The notes: a model not told the origin generated them from the sequence alone. A stretch of 64,000 bases of DNA from Oreohelix idahoensis (GCA_024509875.1 JAMPIV010019845.1:310001-374000); one strand, 5' to 3'; counted from the stretch's first letter, positions 23,170 to 34,583 are shown. Numbers and translations are program-made.

Positions 23170-23890
23170 GAAGCACTTCTACGCAGTGCATCCTGGAAAC
23201 AGGCAAACCTCGAGTACTCGAGTTGCCTGGCCAACGCTTCAGGGATCGAATAACCTCACCAGAACGGCCCAACACTACCATTCCCGCTGTGGTGCAAGTC
23301 TTGTACGTCAGCAACAAACAGCTTCCACCTTACTCGGTCGGCTGCCATCCTTCGTGCAGTGCCCCAGCTCTGGATCATTCTTCGCATCTCGGCCTTCAAA
23401 GTTCTCCGCCAAGTTGTTTGTTGGTCGGCTTCTCTTTCGCTTTCCTTCAGGGGTCCATAGCATAGCTGTTCTTGTGACGGCATCAGGGTCTCTTCTGAGA
23501 ATGTGGCCAACCCAACTCCAGCGTCTGCCATCTATGACGGTGTGCATGTCATCTTGGTTACTCCGAGTAAGCAGTTCTTGGTTTGTGATGGTAGTTGGCC
23601 GAAAGATTCGGAGAATTTTCCTTAGGCAGCTTGTGTGGAAAGAGGACAATTTCGAGGCTTCCTTCTCGGTTATTCCAGCATTACTCACCATAGAGAAGCA
23701 CAGAAAGTTCACAGCTCATATAATCTTAATTTGGTGTTTGTACTATACTGAGAGGACTTCCAGATGTTGTGTAGACTAGCAAAGACTGTTCTCGCTTTAT
23801 TCATTCTGTTGTTGATGTCTTTGCTTGTTCCGTCGTCTGGTGTTACTATGCACCCTAGGTATGTAAATGTGACCACGATATACAGCCAAC
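23170..23890 (-). pseudogene. RTE-like LINE, 3' part of the pol protein
   Basis: On the minus strand: FTYLGCIVTPDDGTSKDINN (after RT motif E), the stretch LRKILRIFRPTTITNQELL, then RRWSWVGHILRRDPDAVTRT and TPEGKRKRSRPT, a basic C-terminal region characteristic of APE-type LINEs. After a frameshift near 23400 the frame 23531-23256 continues with WGTARRMAADRVRWKLFVADVQ, the usual end. Three frames are used. It resembles the LINE at 62.5-64 kb in domain order but not closely in sequence. Confidence 0.85.
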
Positions 23891-23929
23891 ACAAAAGAAG
23901 TTAACTATAACAAACATGAAAGAAAGAAA

Positions 23930-24400
23930 ACCATGAAGCTTCTAAATGATGGGAAAGCTTTGAGTTCAGATGACATTCCAGCAGAAGGCATTTACAGCGA
24001 TATTTTTCAAATGTCTCGGAAAGATATCAGGTCATGTTGCCAAAAAAAGGGAGATGTGCAAGAGTAGGCAAAAAATAGAGAAATTATGATATCATTCGTG
24101 CCAGGAAATATATTAAACACACCCATCCTAGAGAGATTAAAAGAAGTCCTAGACAGATAGCTGAGAGACCAAGGGGGTGTTTAACAAAATATATCCTATA
24201 CAGATCCGATGGTCACACTGCGAATATTAGTTTGACAGAACATAGAACTGAATTCGCCCCATTACATTGGATTTGTGTACTAAGAAAAGACATTCGACAG
24301 CTTTGACAGTGAATCATTGATGAGTCTCCCATAAGTTCATTAACCTGATATGGAAAATATATGACGACATGAAATACTGAATTCTTGTAGCAGTGTATAT
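23930..24400 (+). pseudogene. LINE RT fragment, heavily decayed
   Basis: Plus-strand reading with several stops and shifts gives recognisable RT blocks: ALSSDDIPAEGIY, VPGNILNTPILERLKEVLDR, ELNSPHYIGFVY.EKTFDSFDSESL (motif A) and IWKIYDD. The blocks resemble those of the LINE at 62.5-64 kb (LEWNSPLYIGFVDYEKAFDS). It lies head-to-head with the C-terminal fragment at 23170-23890. The two could be parts of one insertion inverted at its 5' side, with an intervening deletion, or two separate insertions. Confidence 0.7.
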
Positions 24401-25864
24401 CATGCTCTTCCCACAGCTTTAATATATACGTTACAAATACTCCACCTGGAACGTTATTCTCGTATGAGACCGTGTTTAATGTATACGCTACAATATACAA
24501 TTAAACTTATGATAGCTTGATAACGAACAACGTTTTCACTTCTCACAGTTTAACCTCAAGCAAATACAAACATTGCCCGCTACTTTTGATGGATGCGAAA
24601 TTTTATGGAATGGTACTCACACCTCGAGGTAAATTTTTAGGAAAAAATATTAATTTTAATTTAATACCGAGAAAGGTATTGTTCGTGTAGAAACATTTTG
24701 ATTAATAGTTTTGTATTTTTGTTTACGAGAATATTTGTAGAAGTGCAGTAGTGTTGCATATCTGGGACGTGAGAAAGAGTCATTAGATTTAAGAAAACAG
24801 GCTGAAGTCAGCATTTGCTCTGTCAACAGTGATGACAGAATCATGAACTCTTGACCCTTTCCCACGAAAGACCAGAGGAAACAGGTGCCGGGTGTAAAAT
24901 AGTAGAAAAATAAATTCCTACGCGCATACAGATAAGAACACACTAGGACAACTATAAGTACAGATAACTGGAGAGAGTATTTCGTCGAGCTTTAGAGTTT
25001 TGGGTGTGACTCTGTAGTGCTCTGATATACTTTATGGTTTGCATTAGTAGGACGGATTATTTGTTGAGTAGTAGAGTTTGGGAAGGGATCTGAATATTCC
25101 GAATAACCCCAAGGATTGTAACGAAGTAAGAAAGAGAGATAGTGGTTCTCAAGCTGTTAACTAATTGTCTTTATCCGCTAAGGTGAATAGTGATTCACAA
25201 ACGGCTCTTGTGCCATTTTAAGGATAATATTATTTCTGCGTGCTGACGATACAGAATATTTTGAATGTTTAACTTCACGCCGTTGGTGGATCGATTGTAG
25301 TGAAGCAATAATGTGTGATCATGCAGACTGGCAGGCAATAGATAAATAAATAGTGGTGTATTTATTCCGGGCGTTTAGCCTTTGATGCCACTTGTAAGTA
25401 TACATCATGAGAACCACTGACTCAATACTCAATTAAATTAGCAATATGTGACAGAGATAAGGGTCACCGCACCAGATAAAGCTATATGTAACAGCGCACA
25501 TGCTTTTTGTAAATATGTTTGTTGATTTGTCAATTGTGTAAAGTTCAGATCAGATCGGGTTGCACCGTATCAACACGAGGCACCTGTTATTTTAATAAAA
25601 GTGTTCATTTAAGTGTTCAGTGGTTAGAAAGGCTACACGTCCAGAATTGTGAGCAACCTTGTTCAACCCAGGTAGGTTCTTCCGGATGAGAATGCAGCTA
25701 CGCGTTGGTGTTTCCTGGCACGTGATATTGCTTATAATATAATGTCATCTCTCACTTTTAGTTTGTTGACACAGTTCATCTCGCAGTAACCCATAAGTCA
25801 TTGACGACACTTAACAAAGTCACCACGAAAACTCGCTATTTCATGAACATAGTCTTCAACGATA
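24401..25864. other. No gene seen
   Basis: AT-rich DNA with only short chance frames on both strands. No inverted repeat, tandem repeat or protein motif was recognised. Confidence 0.4.
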
Positions 25865-26140
25865 ACTAACAGAATCTCTGAACAACAAAGAGAATACCAA
25901 AAACGGCAATCAAGAAATTACATACTCTCATAAATGGGTTCTCGAGCAGAATAAAGGATTTACGATGGTACGACCAATATGGATCTGATGGAAAGAACCA
26001 GATAAATACAACAGAACAAGAGATGATTAAAACACGCTGGCATTGACTTTGAACAAGACACACATTGAGGAAATCAGCAGATAGCATTACAAGGCCACCC
26101 TTGCTTTGGAATCCCCTAGGCGAAAGAAATAGAGGGATTT
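25865..26140 (+). pseudogene. LINE C-terminal fragment (family of 62.5-64 kb)
   Basis: The antisense of this segment reads much like the antisense of 62620-62890: both contain GLVMLSA(D/G)FL..VC and HP.IKVC.FL-type stretches. In sense on the plus strand it corresponds to the K.LQTFIN.CLRRI....W region and the basic end of the pol protein, with several stops. It stops at a run of 23 C residues at 26141. It is short and decayed. Confidence 0.6.
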
Positions 26141-26163
26141 CCCCCCCCCCCCCCCCCCCCCCC
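26141..26163. repeat. Poly(C) run of 23 bases
   Basis: An uninterrupted C tract followed by ACCCC and GACCCC. The minus strand is a G tract that could form a G-quadruplex. Tract length may also be affected by assembly error. Confidence 0.9.
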
Positions 26164-26364
26164 ACCCCGACCCCACAGGAAGACACATTACAGGTGTTGT
26201 TAGCGTGAGCTTGTCGAAAACCTATGCTCCACAGACAGCGGAAGTGTAATTAATAAACAGACATTTTGTTCCAATTTAATGATACGTGGAGCGAAAAAAA
26301 AATTATAAAAAAACAATGCTGTCATCTTGAAGTTATCTTGGCATTTCCAGCGTCTTGCTGAATT
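26164..26364. other. Short spacer between LINE fragments
   Basis: No gene or repeat recognised. Confidence 0.3.
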
Positions 26365-26700
26365 GATTTCAGTTGACACGATCACATTCTTTCCCCTGAT
26401 CGGCAGACACGATGATTAATTCCTTCTGATATTTACTGATCGCTTCACAGATTGCCATCATGTCAATATGGCTTCTATGTACCTTTCTCCTTTTTTCTAG
26501 GCTAACAATCTGTTGCTTAATTGTCGCTGTACTTTTGGTCTTAACCTTGTTTCTAAGATCCTTACGATTTTTTTATATAGATTCTCCATATAAGGAAAAA
26601 TGCTTGGATGTTTGACAGTCTTGTTCATTTCCTTTAAGCGTCCAAACTGCCGCTGTTATTGATCTGTGCCAATCTTCTGAGAATTTTCTGTGCATACTCC
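26365..26700 (-). pseudogene. LINE RT fragment, decayed
   Basis: Minus-strand reading with frame changes shows FSEDWHRSITAAVWT.KGNEQDC, LYKKIVRILETRLRPKVQ and then ISKYQKELIIVSADQGKECDRVN, which corresponds to RT motif A (the FVDQEKAFDRV type). The same SEDWHEAIIVPVWT motif is seen at 62.0-62.3 kb, so the two are related. Multiple lesions; clearly non-functional. Confidence 0.6.
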
Positions 26701-27150
26701 GTTAATTAAACCCGGGTTAGATATTTTATTGTTGTTTCTTTGTAGGCTAGAAGAATACTTTTATCTCCTACTATCGATCTTGGCTGCTGTCTTCTTTTAG
26801 CTGTACTTGACAGTTCCGTTTCTTCCTTAATGATGTCACTTTGTCATCTCTTGACATTTCGGAGACACCGTTGTTGTTTGAGGTACTTGTCTGCGATCGC
26901 GATGTTCCAGGAAACAGATCTCTCATCTGTCTGGACAACAGGACGACGAACATATTCAAAATATCGAACAGTGTCGGCGGAATGGTTATTTTTGTCCGCA
27001 GTATATTCGATCATTGTTTTAATCATCCTAGAGAAGTTTTAGTAGTCACGAGATGTTCATGCAAGTTTTGATATAGCGGCTTGCTTTGAATTATAACTTA
27101 ATAACCGTCGGCTCCATGAGAGGAGCAAGGTGGTATCTTGACCTTCTCCA

Positions 27151-27330
27151 ATCCAGTTGAGGGAGAAACTGCTAGCTTTGTAAGAGATAAAGATGTGGTT
27201 ATTTGAGAAGAATCGTCATCATAACTTGATACTCTAGTTCGTACATCCAGTTGAGGGAGAAACTGTTAGCTTTGTAAGAGAGAAAGATGTGGTATCGTCA
27301 TCATAACTTGATACTCTAGTTCGTACATCC
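27151..27330. repeat. Two-copy tandem duplication of 94/81 bp
   Basis: ATCCAGTTGAGGGAGAAACT begins both copies (27151 and 27245) and both end in CTCTAGTTCGTAC. The second copy lacks a 13-bp TTATTTGAGAAGA-like internal block. Few other differences, so the duplication is recent. The stretch before it (26701-27150) shows no gene. Confidence 0.9.
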
Positions 27331-27780
27331 ATCCCGGGGGCTCTGACAGGACACCAAGACAGAAAATTACTACTTGTCGCTCAAGCGTGTCGTAAGAGTT
27401 GACTAATATGAGGTTTTGTATGTGGCTGGCGGCCTCATTATGTCAAACATGTTGCTATAGAAACCACCTCTGCAATTTCACTTTGTGTTGGAGCAAGCTT
27501 TGTGCCGGGGGTGGGGGGGGGGGTAGCGACAGTGGCGGCTCCACTCAAGGATAGAAGACGGAACTGAAAGTGATAATGAATGGGTTTTAAATAATATGAG
27601 AAATAAAGAACAGCTCTACGTCTGATTGACTTCAACTATCTTGGTCATCATACTTGTACTAAACACGTTACTTAATGTTATTCTCTTTCATTTATCATCC
27701 CACCTTACTTAGCCTGTAAAATCTGACCTGGTTCTTTCAGCTGTACTTCCACGAGAAAAAGAAGGAGAGAAAGCCACAGC
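27331..27780. other. No gene seen
   Basis: Contains a G-rich patch at 27507-27523 followed by GACAGTGGCGGCTCCACTC, which resembles a hAT terminus, but no partner end was found. Confidence 0.35.
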
Positions 27781-28240
27781 TGTCTGCAACAAAAAATAAT
27801 GATAAATCAGATCTCTATGAGCAACGGACGGCATCCCTCAAGGCTCAGCATTAACCCCTTCCTTATTTTCTATTATGGGTAATGACTTGGGAGAGAAATT
27901 CAGCAACAGAAGAAAAAAAACTGTCACAATTTACAGACGATGCATATTTTTTGAGGACGGGGAAAATCCTTTCCTGATTATATACAGATCTTGAAGCCCA
28001 AATAAAAGAGATCTCAGAATGGATGACTAAGTGGGGCTTCCAACCAAAAGTTAAAAAGATATTCAGTAGAGGTAAAATTATAAACAATAAAACAATTGAC
28101 ATACAAATTCTTACTTACTTACTTAGTCGTTCCCCTTCTACCGTGAGGTGTAGAGGTGACATACAAATTCAAGGGCACAAAATAAAAACAATAGGAACAA
28201 CCAAATATTTAGGCTTGTGTCACGTGATTTACTCCCCTTG
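27781..28240 (+). pseudogene. Jockey-like LINE RT fragment
   Basis: Plus-strand blocks with frame changes: DGIPQGSALTPSLFSIM (motif B type), FTDDAYFLRTGK (the catalytic YADD position reads TDDA), ISEWMTKWGFQPKVKK and, after the nested 46-bp insertion, IQGHKIKTIGTTKYLGL. The order and spacing match RT motifs B to E of jockey/CR1-type elements. Stops and shifts make it a pseudogene. Confidence 0.7.
28097..28170 (-). mobile_element. 46-bp 5'-truncated LINE insertion with 14-bp target duplication
   Basis: The insert 28111-28156, read on the minus strand, equals the last bases of the LINE at 37053-39940: CTCTACACCTCACGGTAGAA, then GGGGAACGACT and an (AAGT)n tail. The 14-mer TGACATACAAATTC occurs at 28097-28110 and again at 28157-28170. 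It interrupts the jockey-like RT fragment, whose reading continues on the other side. This is a target-primed reverse transcription event aborted after about 46 bases. Confidence 0.95.
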
Positions 28241-28911
28241 CTCTGCAGTGATGGTCCAAAAGTAGCCAGAGTTATCTACTGAGGATCTTCAAAGGTGTCT
28301 ACTTTTCGCTCAAGATTACTCTTGGCAGATAAGTTAATTGAAGAATGGTGCTTCAACCCTAGAGAGCCTCATTTGAATTTCAGAAATCAAGTATTACTGC
28401 TGATAGGATCCAGGTCGTGTAAACTTTATTTCTTCCCAGACCTTCTGTGAGTATGGATTTTGCTCGTTCTGATGAGCCACCAACTGATTTAAATCAGTAA
28501 CCTATTATTTTAATAGCTCGGCCAAAAGTACTTAAAATGACTAAGACATACGGGTGCAGTTCACTAAATCAACTATACATTTTGTGATGAAATTTCTGAA
28601 TCATTTCTTGGCCTCATTCGTAAACGAGACACCGTACATATATTCGGCATACAGGTCAGCCAATGGGAAAACATTTCATTCACTGTTTACAATATGCTCG
28701 GTATTCAGTATGGTGGACCGCAAATCTGTGTAACCGAGGAAAGTATGGACAGACAATGTGTGCTTACGGACGGAGTACCTCACGGATGATGGACAAAATT
28801 CAATATTAGGGATCATTATCTGTAAGTAAATGACTTGACTTTCACTAGGGGTGGTATAATGCTGAGGTAATTCTGAATTGGATGCAGCGTTATATGAACC
28901 TATAAAAAAAA
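28241..28911. other. Unresolved DNA with a dispersed motif
   Basis: At 28225-28290 a phrase like TTTACTCCCCTTGCTCTGCA then GTGATGGTCC...AGAGTTATCT resembles segments at 45885-45955 and, inverted, 61810-61880. The remainder shows no gene. Confidence 0.5.
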
Positions 28912-31097
28912 AGCACGTTTCACTAGCTTTGCCCAACTTCAAAATGCTATATCTCAGCGAATATATAATGGATATAAGTGAAATTTTGTGTGTGAATTTG
29001 AAATGGCATAGACCCTATGAATTAAATTTTTCATTAAAATGCGGCCATTGGTTTCAATTTTTGTTTCTTTGCGATATAATATAAAATCCTACTTTCCAGC
29101 ACACATCACACAGACACATATTGAAATGTCTACAGTAAATTATACGACCTCATTTGCACATTTTTGGTTTATCAAGCAATTGGCATGATTTTTGCGTGAA
29201 ATTGCACTTCTTGAACATAAAACAGTTTATTTCCGGTTTTACGCACACATTGTCAATCAGTGGCGTGTCTACAAAAAGTATTGTGTGGCTAAGTAGGAAA
29301 AATGAGTCTGCGAATACATGTTATGACATTACAGCAAATCACAGATAGGATTTTTAAGTATTTCTGCAATGAAGCTACTAGAGGAAAACTATATCATTCT
29401 ATTTCAAACCCACAAAAGAGGACTATTCATGCCTTGGGGATAAGCAAACGATCATTGCACCGCTGGATAGCGACATCTGAAATTTGTAATTCCAGTGTTT
29501 TACACACGAAAAATAGGCCAAGAGTGGTGGATAATTTTGACAGAGAATTGATCCGCAGAGAAATTTGCAATATGTTTCACAATAATGAGGCAGTGACTTT
29601 AAGGAAATTGAAAATTTGGTTAAGAAAGAATAATGACATTGATATTTCCAAATCTACGCTATGGAGGACTATTAGGAGTTTGGGATTCAATTTTAGAAAA
29701 TAAGTTGGTGGCAGAAACCTTATTTGTGAGAAGCCTCATATAGTTGCAATGAGAAGCAAATATTTACGCGAGGTCAGAGAAATGAGAAGAGATTGTTATG
29801 ATTTTGTGAATTTAGATGAAACTTGGATCAATGCGCACCACAGTAATGAACGAGAATGGCAATCATCTGATGGGACAACTAAGAGACTAGTACCAAGCAG
29901 CAAAGGACAGCGACTAATAATTGCACATGCAGGAAGCAGCCATCATGGGCTTCTAAATAATACTGAACTCACATGTGTTTCAAAATCCACAGATAATAGG
30001 GATTATCATACAGAGATGAATGGCAAGATATTTCAAGATTGGATTGTGAATCATGTACTTCCTTCCTTGGATAGACCGTCGTGTTTGATAATGGACAATG
30101 CTTCATATCACAACGTTGTGACACCAGAAGATAAAGTTCCTAATTCATCAAGTACTAAAGATGTAATAAAGATTTGGCTGACCAAAAACGACATTCCATT
30201 CAACGAAATGTCTCTGAAGCCTGAATTAATTGGAATTGTAAAAAAGACACAGCATACAAAGATATTTCTCATAGACAAGGCAATCCATGAACATGGTCAC
30301 AGATGTTTAAGATTGCATCCTTACCATTCTCACTTAAACCCAATAGAATTAGTCTGGGCTAAAATTAAGGAACAGGTAGCAACAGAAAATAGAACGTTCA
30401 AATTAAAAGATGTTGAAATACGTACAAAAGCAACCATCTCCAATATAGCCAGGGATTATTGGAAGAAATGTGAGAACCATGTGTTACAAGAGGAAGAGGA
30501 ATATTGGAAGAATGATGGTTTGTCCTTCATTCAGCCGAGATTGATTATCAATTTCTCAGAGACATCTGATTATGATTCGGATGAAATTTAATTTCTTTAA
30601 AGATGACCTTACCGTTATTTAAAAACACATTAGAGGAGCAACGTTCCATTATGATATTTATGAACCGCAAAGTGGTGATACCTATTGAAATAATTAGATC
30701 AATGAAGGTCCAGTTTGATAGCGCATTAAATGTCAATGACAAACAATGTCACGAGTATCTCCCATGCAGATCATTTAAGAAATCATCTTCAACAGGTATT
30801 CATATGCAAACGTGATGGCCACATTATTGTAATAGTAGACACGCCTATGCCTATTCAATTCACAGAATCTGTGACTGAAGTGGTAAAATTTCTTTTCTCG
30901 ATACACAATAATTAGTATGCCGACAAAGATCAAAGGATTTCATCCGTTTATGGGAACTGGACAAGATGCACAGATATAAAGTATATATTTGTTGGGTCTA
31001 ACCCAATATAACATCGTATGCGAAAAATGGCATTAATACGTTCGACGGTTAATCAGATAATTACATTTGAAGTTGGGCAAAGCTAGTGAAACGTGCT
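28912..31097 (+). mobile_element. IS630/Tc1-mariner-like transposon (DD82E/Sailor-like)
   Basis: Perfect 32-bp terminal inverted repeats lie at 28912-28943 and 31066-31097, starting AGCACGTTTCACTAGCTTTG. A TATA string borders each end, separated on the left by an A-run, so the TA duplication is plausible but not certain. The 2.2-kb body encodes one transposase (29302-30591). The region 30592-31065 is non-coding 3' sequence. Confidence 0.88.
29302..30591 (+). pseudogene. IS630-like DDE transposase with one internal stop
   Basis: The frame from 29302 to 30591 is continuous except for TAA at 29701-29703, giving 429 codons. Residues about 1-133 form paired helix-turn-helix DNA-binding regions (GISKRSLHRWI; ISKSTLWRTIRSLGF). 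The nuclease carries FVNLDETWINAHHS (Asp 172), LIMDNASYHNV (Asp 265) and HSHLNPIELVWAKIK (Glu 349). Thus 83 residues separate the second Asp from Glu, close to the DD82E arrangement described for Sailor elements. Catalytic residues are all present. The single nonsense codon, just before VGGRNLICEKPHIV, suggests recent inactivation; the downstream ATG at 29749 could only make a protein lacking DNA-binding domains. Confidence 0.9.
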
Positions 31098-31483
31098 ATA
31101 GTAGTGATAACCGCTGTTTAGGCTGCTCCAGTTAAATTTCGGAGGCAACTAGGAAAAAGATAGTTATCGTAATAAATAAAGTATAACACTGACAAACAAC
31201 ATTTTTCTTTCTTATATAAGAATAAGTGTTCTTAGGTCAGTTTCTTGCGCTGATTTCAAATCTGAAATCCGTTTATCTCTATCACGTCGGGTTCTTAAGA
31301 TATTTGTGAATAAATATATTTTTGGGAAACCGTTATTTGCCCCGTTTCATTTTTACTATATAACTTATTAAAAATTAATAAAAAGCAACTTAATTCTACT
31401 TTTTATACAGCTAAAAGATGCATGACATATGTTACGCGATTTTTCAAATAGTTACTGTATTTTGAAATAATTCTGAGCAAAAT

Positions 31484-34387
31484 ATGGCTTCTAGAAGTTG
31501 TATAAATTCGGCTGATCTGTTCTGTTACGTGTGCGGATATTTTACCGATCTTGTTGACCAGAAAAACTTTACACCATTACTAAAGACAACATAAGAACTT
31601 TATTTCGATTCGAAAGTTGATGATGCAAATAAATCTTGGAAGCCAAATGCAGTTTGTTCGATACATTGGCAGGTTGGTTACGAAAATCGCCGAAGCATAA
31701 GTCGATGCCTTTTGGAGTGCCAGTAATATGGCGTGAACATACATACAAATCACACTACTGATTGTTACTTCCGCTTGACAAATATCCATGGTTTCACTTT
31801 TAAAACTAGAAAGTCTGTGGTTTATCCAAATATTGAATCGGTTTCGAAACCAGTGCCTCATGATCCAATCACGTGTCCGATCCAAGTACCACCAGAACAA
31901 TATCCGTTGGACGTAAATGAACCATCAGAAAGTGATAGTTTACCTGCTTTAGAAACTAATTCTGACTCAGATTACATACCGGTGAATGATGGTGTTTACT
32001 TAATTAACCATTCAGAACTTTCAGATCAAATACGTGATCTCGCTCTTACCAAAGGACAAGTGGAATTACTCGGTTCGCGACTCAAAGAATGGAATCTTTT
32101 AGCGCCCAATACTCCGATATCTAAATTTCGTCATAGACACAGAGAACTTGTTCAATACTTTGAGATGGATGATGACATTTGCTATTGCAAAGATGTAAAC
32201 GGTCATGAGCACATAGTCAACGAATGGCGATTTTTCATCGATTCTTCCAAGACTAGTCTAAAAGCCGTGTTATTGCATAACAGAAATTTTTTTTCATCAA
32301 TTCCAGTCGCCTACTCTGTTCATATGAAAGAAACTTATGACAATATGGCTAAATGTTTGGAAAAAATAAAGTACAATGACTACCAATGGCGGATTTGTGG
32401 AGACCTAAAGGTCATTGCAATTCTCACGGGCATGCAGACTGGGTATACTAAATTTTGTTGCTTCCGATGTGAATGGGACAGCCGCAACAGACAGGAACAT
32501 TATGCAAGAAAGGTGTGGCCTATCCGGGATAGTATGCAGCTCGGGCATTAAAATGTAATACGCGAGCCATTAGTTAACAAAGACACCTTCATTTTACCAC
32601 TGTTACATATAAAGTTGGGGCTCATGAAGAATTTTGTAAAAGCGTTAGATAAAAAGAGCAAAGCTTTCACTTATCTTCGAGAAAAGTTTCCGCAAGTTAG
32701 CGATGCAAAGATAAAGGAAGGTATCTTTGTAGGACCTCAGATTAGGAAAGTTATTGCAGACAAACAATTCGAGAACTTGTTACATGGTAGTGAACTTCGC
32801 GCATGGATGGCATTCAAATCGATCGTCGATAACTTTCTGGAAAATCACAAATCTGTCGACTATGTTGCATATTGTTAAGCAGTGCATAGATGCATACATA
32901 ATTATGGGCTGTAACATGTCCCTCAAAATCCATTTGCTCGATTCGCATCTTAACTTTTTCCCTGACAACCTTGGCGAAGTCAGCGATGAACATGGAGAAT
33001 GATTCCATCAAGATATCGCCGTAATGGAGTCACGTTATCAAGGACGGTGGAGTGTGACCATGCTTGCCGATTATTGTTGGATGCTTCGTCGCGATGTACC
33101 ACATGCCATTCACCAACGAAAGTCGACTGCTGATGACGCCCAATTTATATTATGATTGAGTAATTGGCCGCCAAATGACGCGTGCACCATGAGGTGAGTG
33201 ATGGTGCCCGTGGTCTGGTTTTGTGAAGTGTGTAGATGATGTACAGTCAAACAATGATCATACAAAAACTGGGCAATCCATACAAAGACGTCAGTTAACT
33301 CACGACGTATAAAGTCAATGATGCTTGTAACAGCTAGTGACGTTTTTCTGTATCATTTATTGTGGACGCCACAGTGACAAAATGTATACGCGAATATGTA
33401 GGTACATCAGACAGTCATTATCACAGCAACAATGTCAGTATAGCAATGGACGGTAGACAGCATCATAAAAAATGTGATTCACAGGCATGTCAATACATTA
33501 TAAGGCTGTAATGTAGTCGGGAAAATTCTCCATCCCTTTCTATCTTAGCCAGAAGATAACCAGATGTATGAGATCAGTTCACTCTCCTTAATCTGACTTC
33601 AGCAAGACAGGCACGTCTGCCGAAGTATAAATAATGTCCTCAAAAATATCCTCTAGATAACAAAGGTTTTCCAAACCTAGTTCATGTAACAAAGTAGCAA
33701 GTAATGGTCCTTGGGACATGCATCAACCGATGCAGTACAATACAGCGACATGTGAGCTGGGAAAACATCTCGTGACGACGCCTTTCGAAGACAGGCTATG
33801 AATCAAAAATCGCTCACGACCAAAAATCGATAGAGTTAATGAAAAGTTAATTTACCTTGCCTTCAGGAAATACACAGAAATATTACGCCTCCCGGCATGT
33901 GGAAATACACTAGAGGTATTATCTCGAATAAACGAAATATCCATTAAGAGGACTTCACATTCCTGACAGAACAAAAAAATAGCGGAGATCCCCTCTCAGC
34001 GAGGCATCTTTCTAGCTATTCAAAATCGCTCACTGACTGGTGGGCGGAAATCGATCGACCAAGAAGCAAGACCAGTCATGCGCAGTCCAGCGCAAAATGA
34101 CCACAGCTCAGAACTTAAGACGCAAGGACCTTTACTACGAACCAGCGTAAGAATGATTACCTTAAAAGGATAACCCAACAGGTTGCCAACCGTTTTCTGA
34201 GAAAACGGCCTAGCATAGCAAACTTAACTGCATTCAATACCAACGCGAGGAGACAACTGCTCACCGAGAAAAGTGACTATAAATTTCAAGCAGTTGTTGC
34301 CCTTGCGTTACAAAATATATATTGTAATAAAACGATGTTGCGAGAATTTCTCACGCAACAACTGCAAAGAAATTTAAGCCTACATAA
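31484..34387 (+). pseudogene. CACTA-like element protein, copy 2, multiply broken
   Basis: The ATG is at 31484 (MASRSCINSADLFCYVCGYF). Early frame is intact through the A-run where copy 1 has an insertion, then TAA replaces a codon (ending at about 31592), a small deletion removes the CSTC region near 31660, a short deletion removes GLMVHL near 32200, and TAA at 32549-32551 and a shift near 32870 break the rest. The open part 31733-32551 carries ELLGSRLKEWNLL, ICGDLKVIAIL and FCCFRCEWDSR; 32615-32878 carries KIKEGIFVGPQIRK. The final codons KKFKPT and stop (34385-34387) lie beyond the LTR insertion. Copy 1 and copy 2 have independent lesions, so each shows what the other lost. Confidence 0.88.
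33126..34365 (+). mobile_element. Solo LTR with 5-bp target duplication, nested in CACTA copy 2
   Basis: The insert 33131-34360 begins TGATGACGCCC and ends CTCACGCAACA, so it has TG...CA termini. The pentamer ACTGC flanks it (33126-33130 and 34361-34365). Removing the insert and one ACTGC restores the reading order seen in CACTA copy 1 (KSTAKKF). AATAAA occurs about 35 bp from the right end. At 1230 bp and without coding capacity it fits a solo LTR, left when the two LTRs of a retrotransposon recombine. A related LTR-like repeat lies at 3.1-4.1 kb. Confidence 0.85.
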
Positions 34388-34583
34388 CTGTTATACTTCT
34401 TGTACGAATGATGTTGTAATACTGTATGCATTGTTAAAAAACTTCAATTGCGTATTTCTAGAGATCCCGACCTGATAGAGAAAAACGGTTTGCAGATTTA
34501 AAAACAGCGCATTAAAATTGACCAGAAAAACATAGAAATGTTAGAGAAAGAAAAAAAAAGTTTTTTTTTGTTAGTCAGTGTAA

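Larger units (their letters stand above)
31184..34583 (+). mobile_element. CACTA-like DNA transposon, copy 2, interrupted
   Basis: The element proper is 31187-34580. It starts CACTGACAAACAAC and ends TTGTTAGTCAGTG, matching the ends of copy 1 in opposite orientation. TAA flanks it at 31184-31186 and 34581-34583. Extra length relative to copy 1 (3.4 against 2.2 kb) is due to the insert at 33131-34360. It lies 86 bp from the IS630-like element. Confidence 0.87.
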
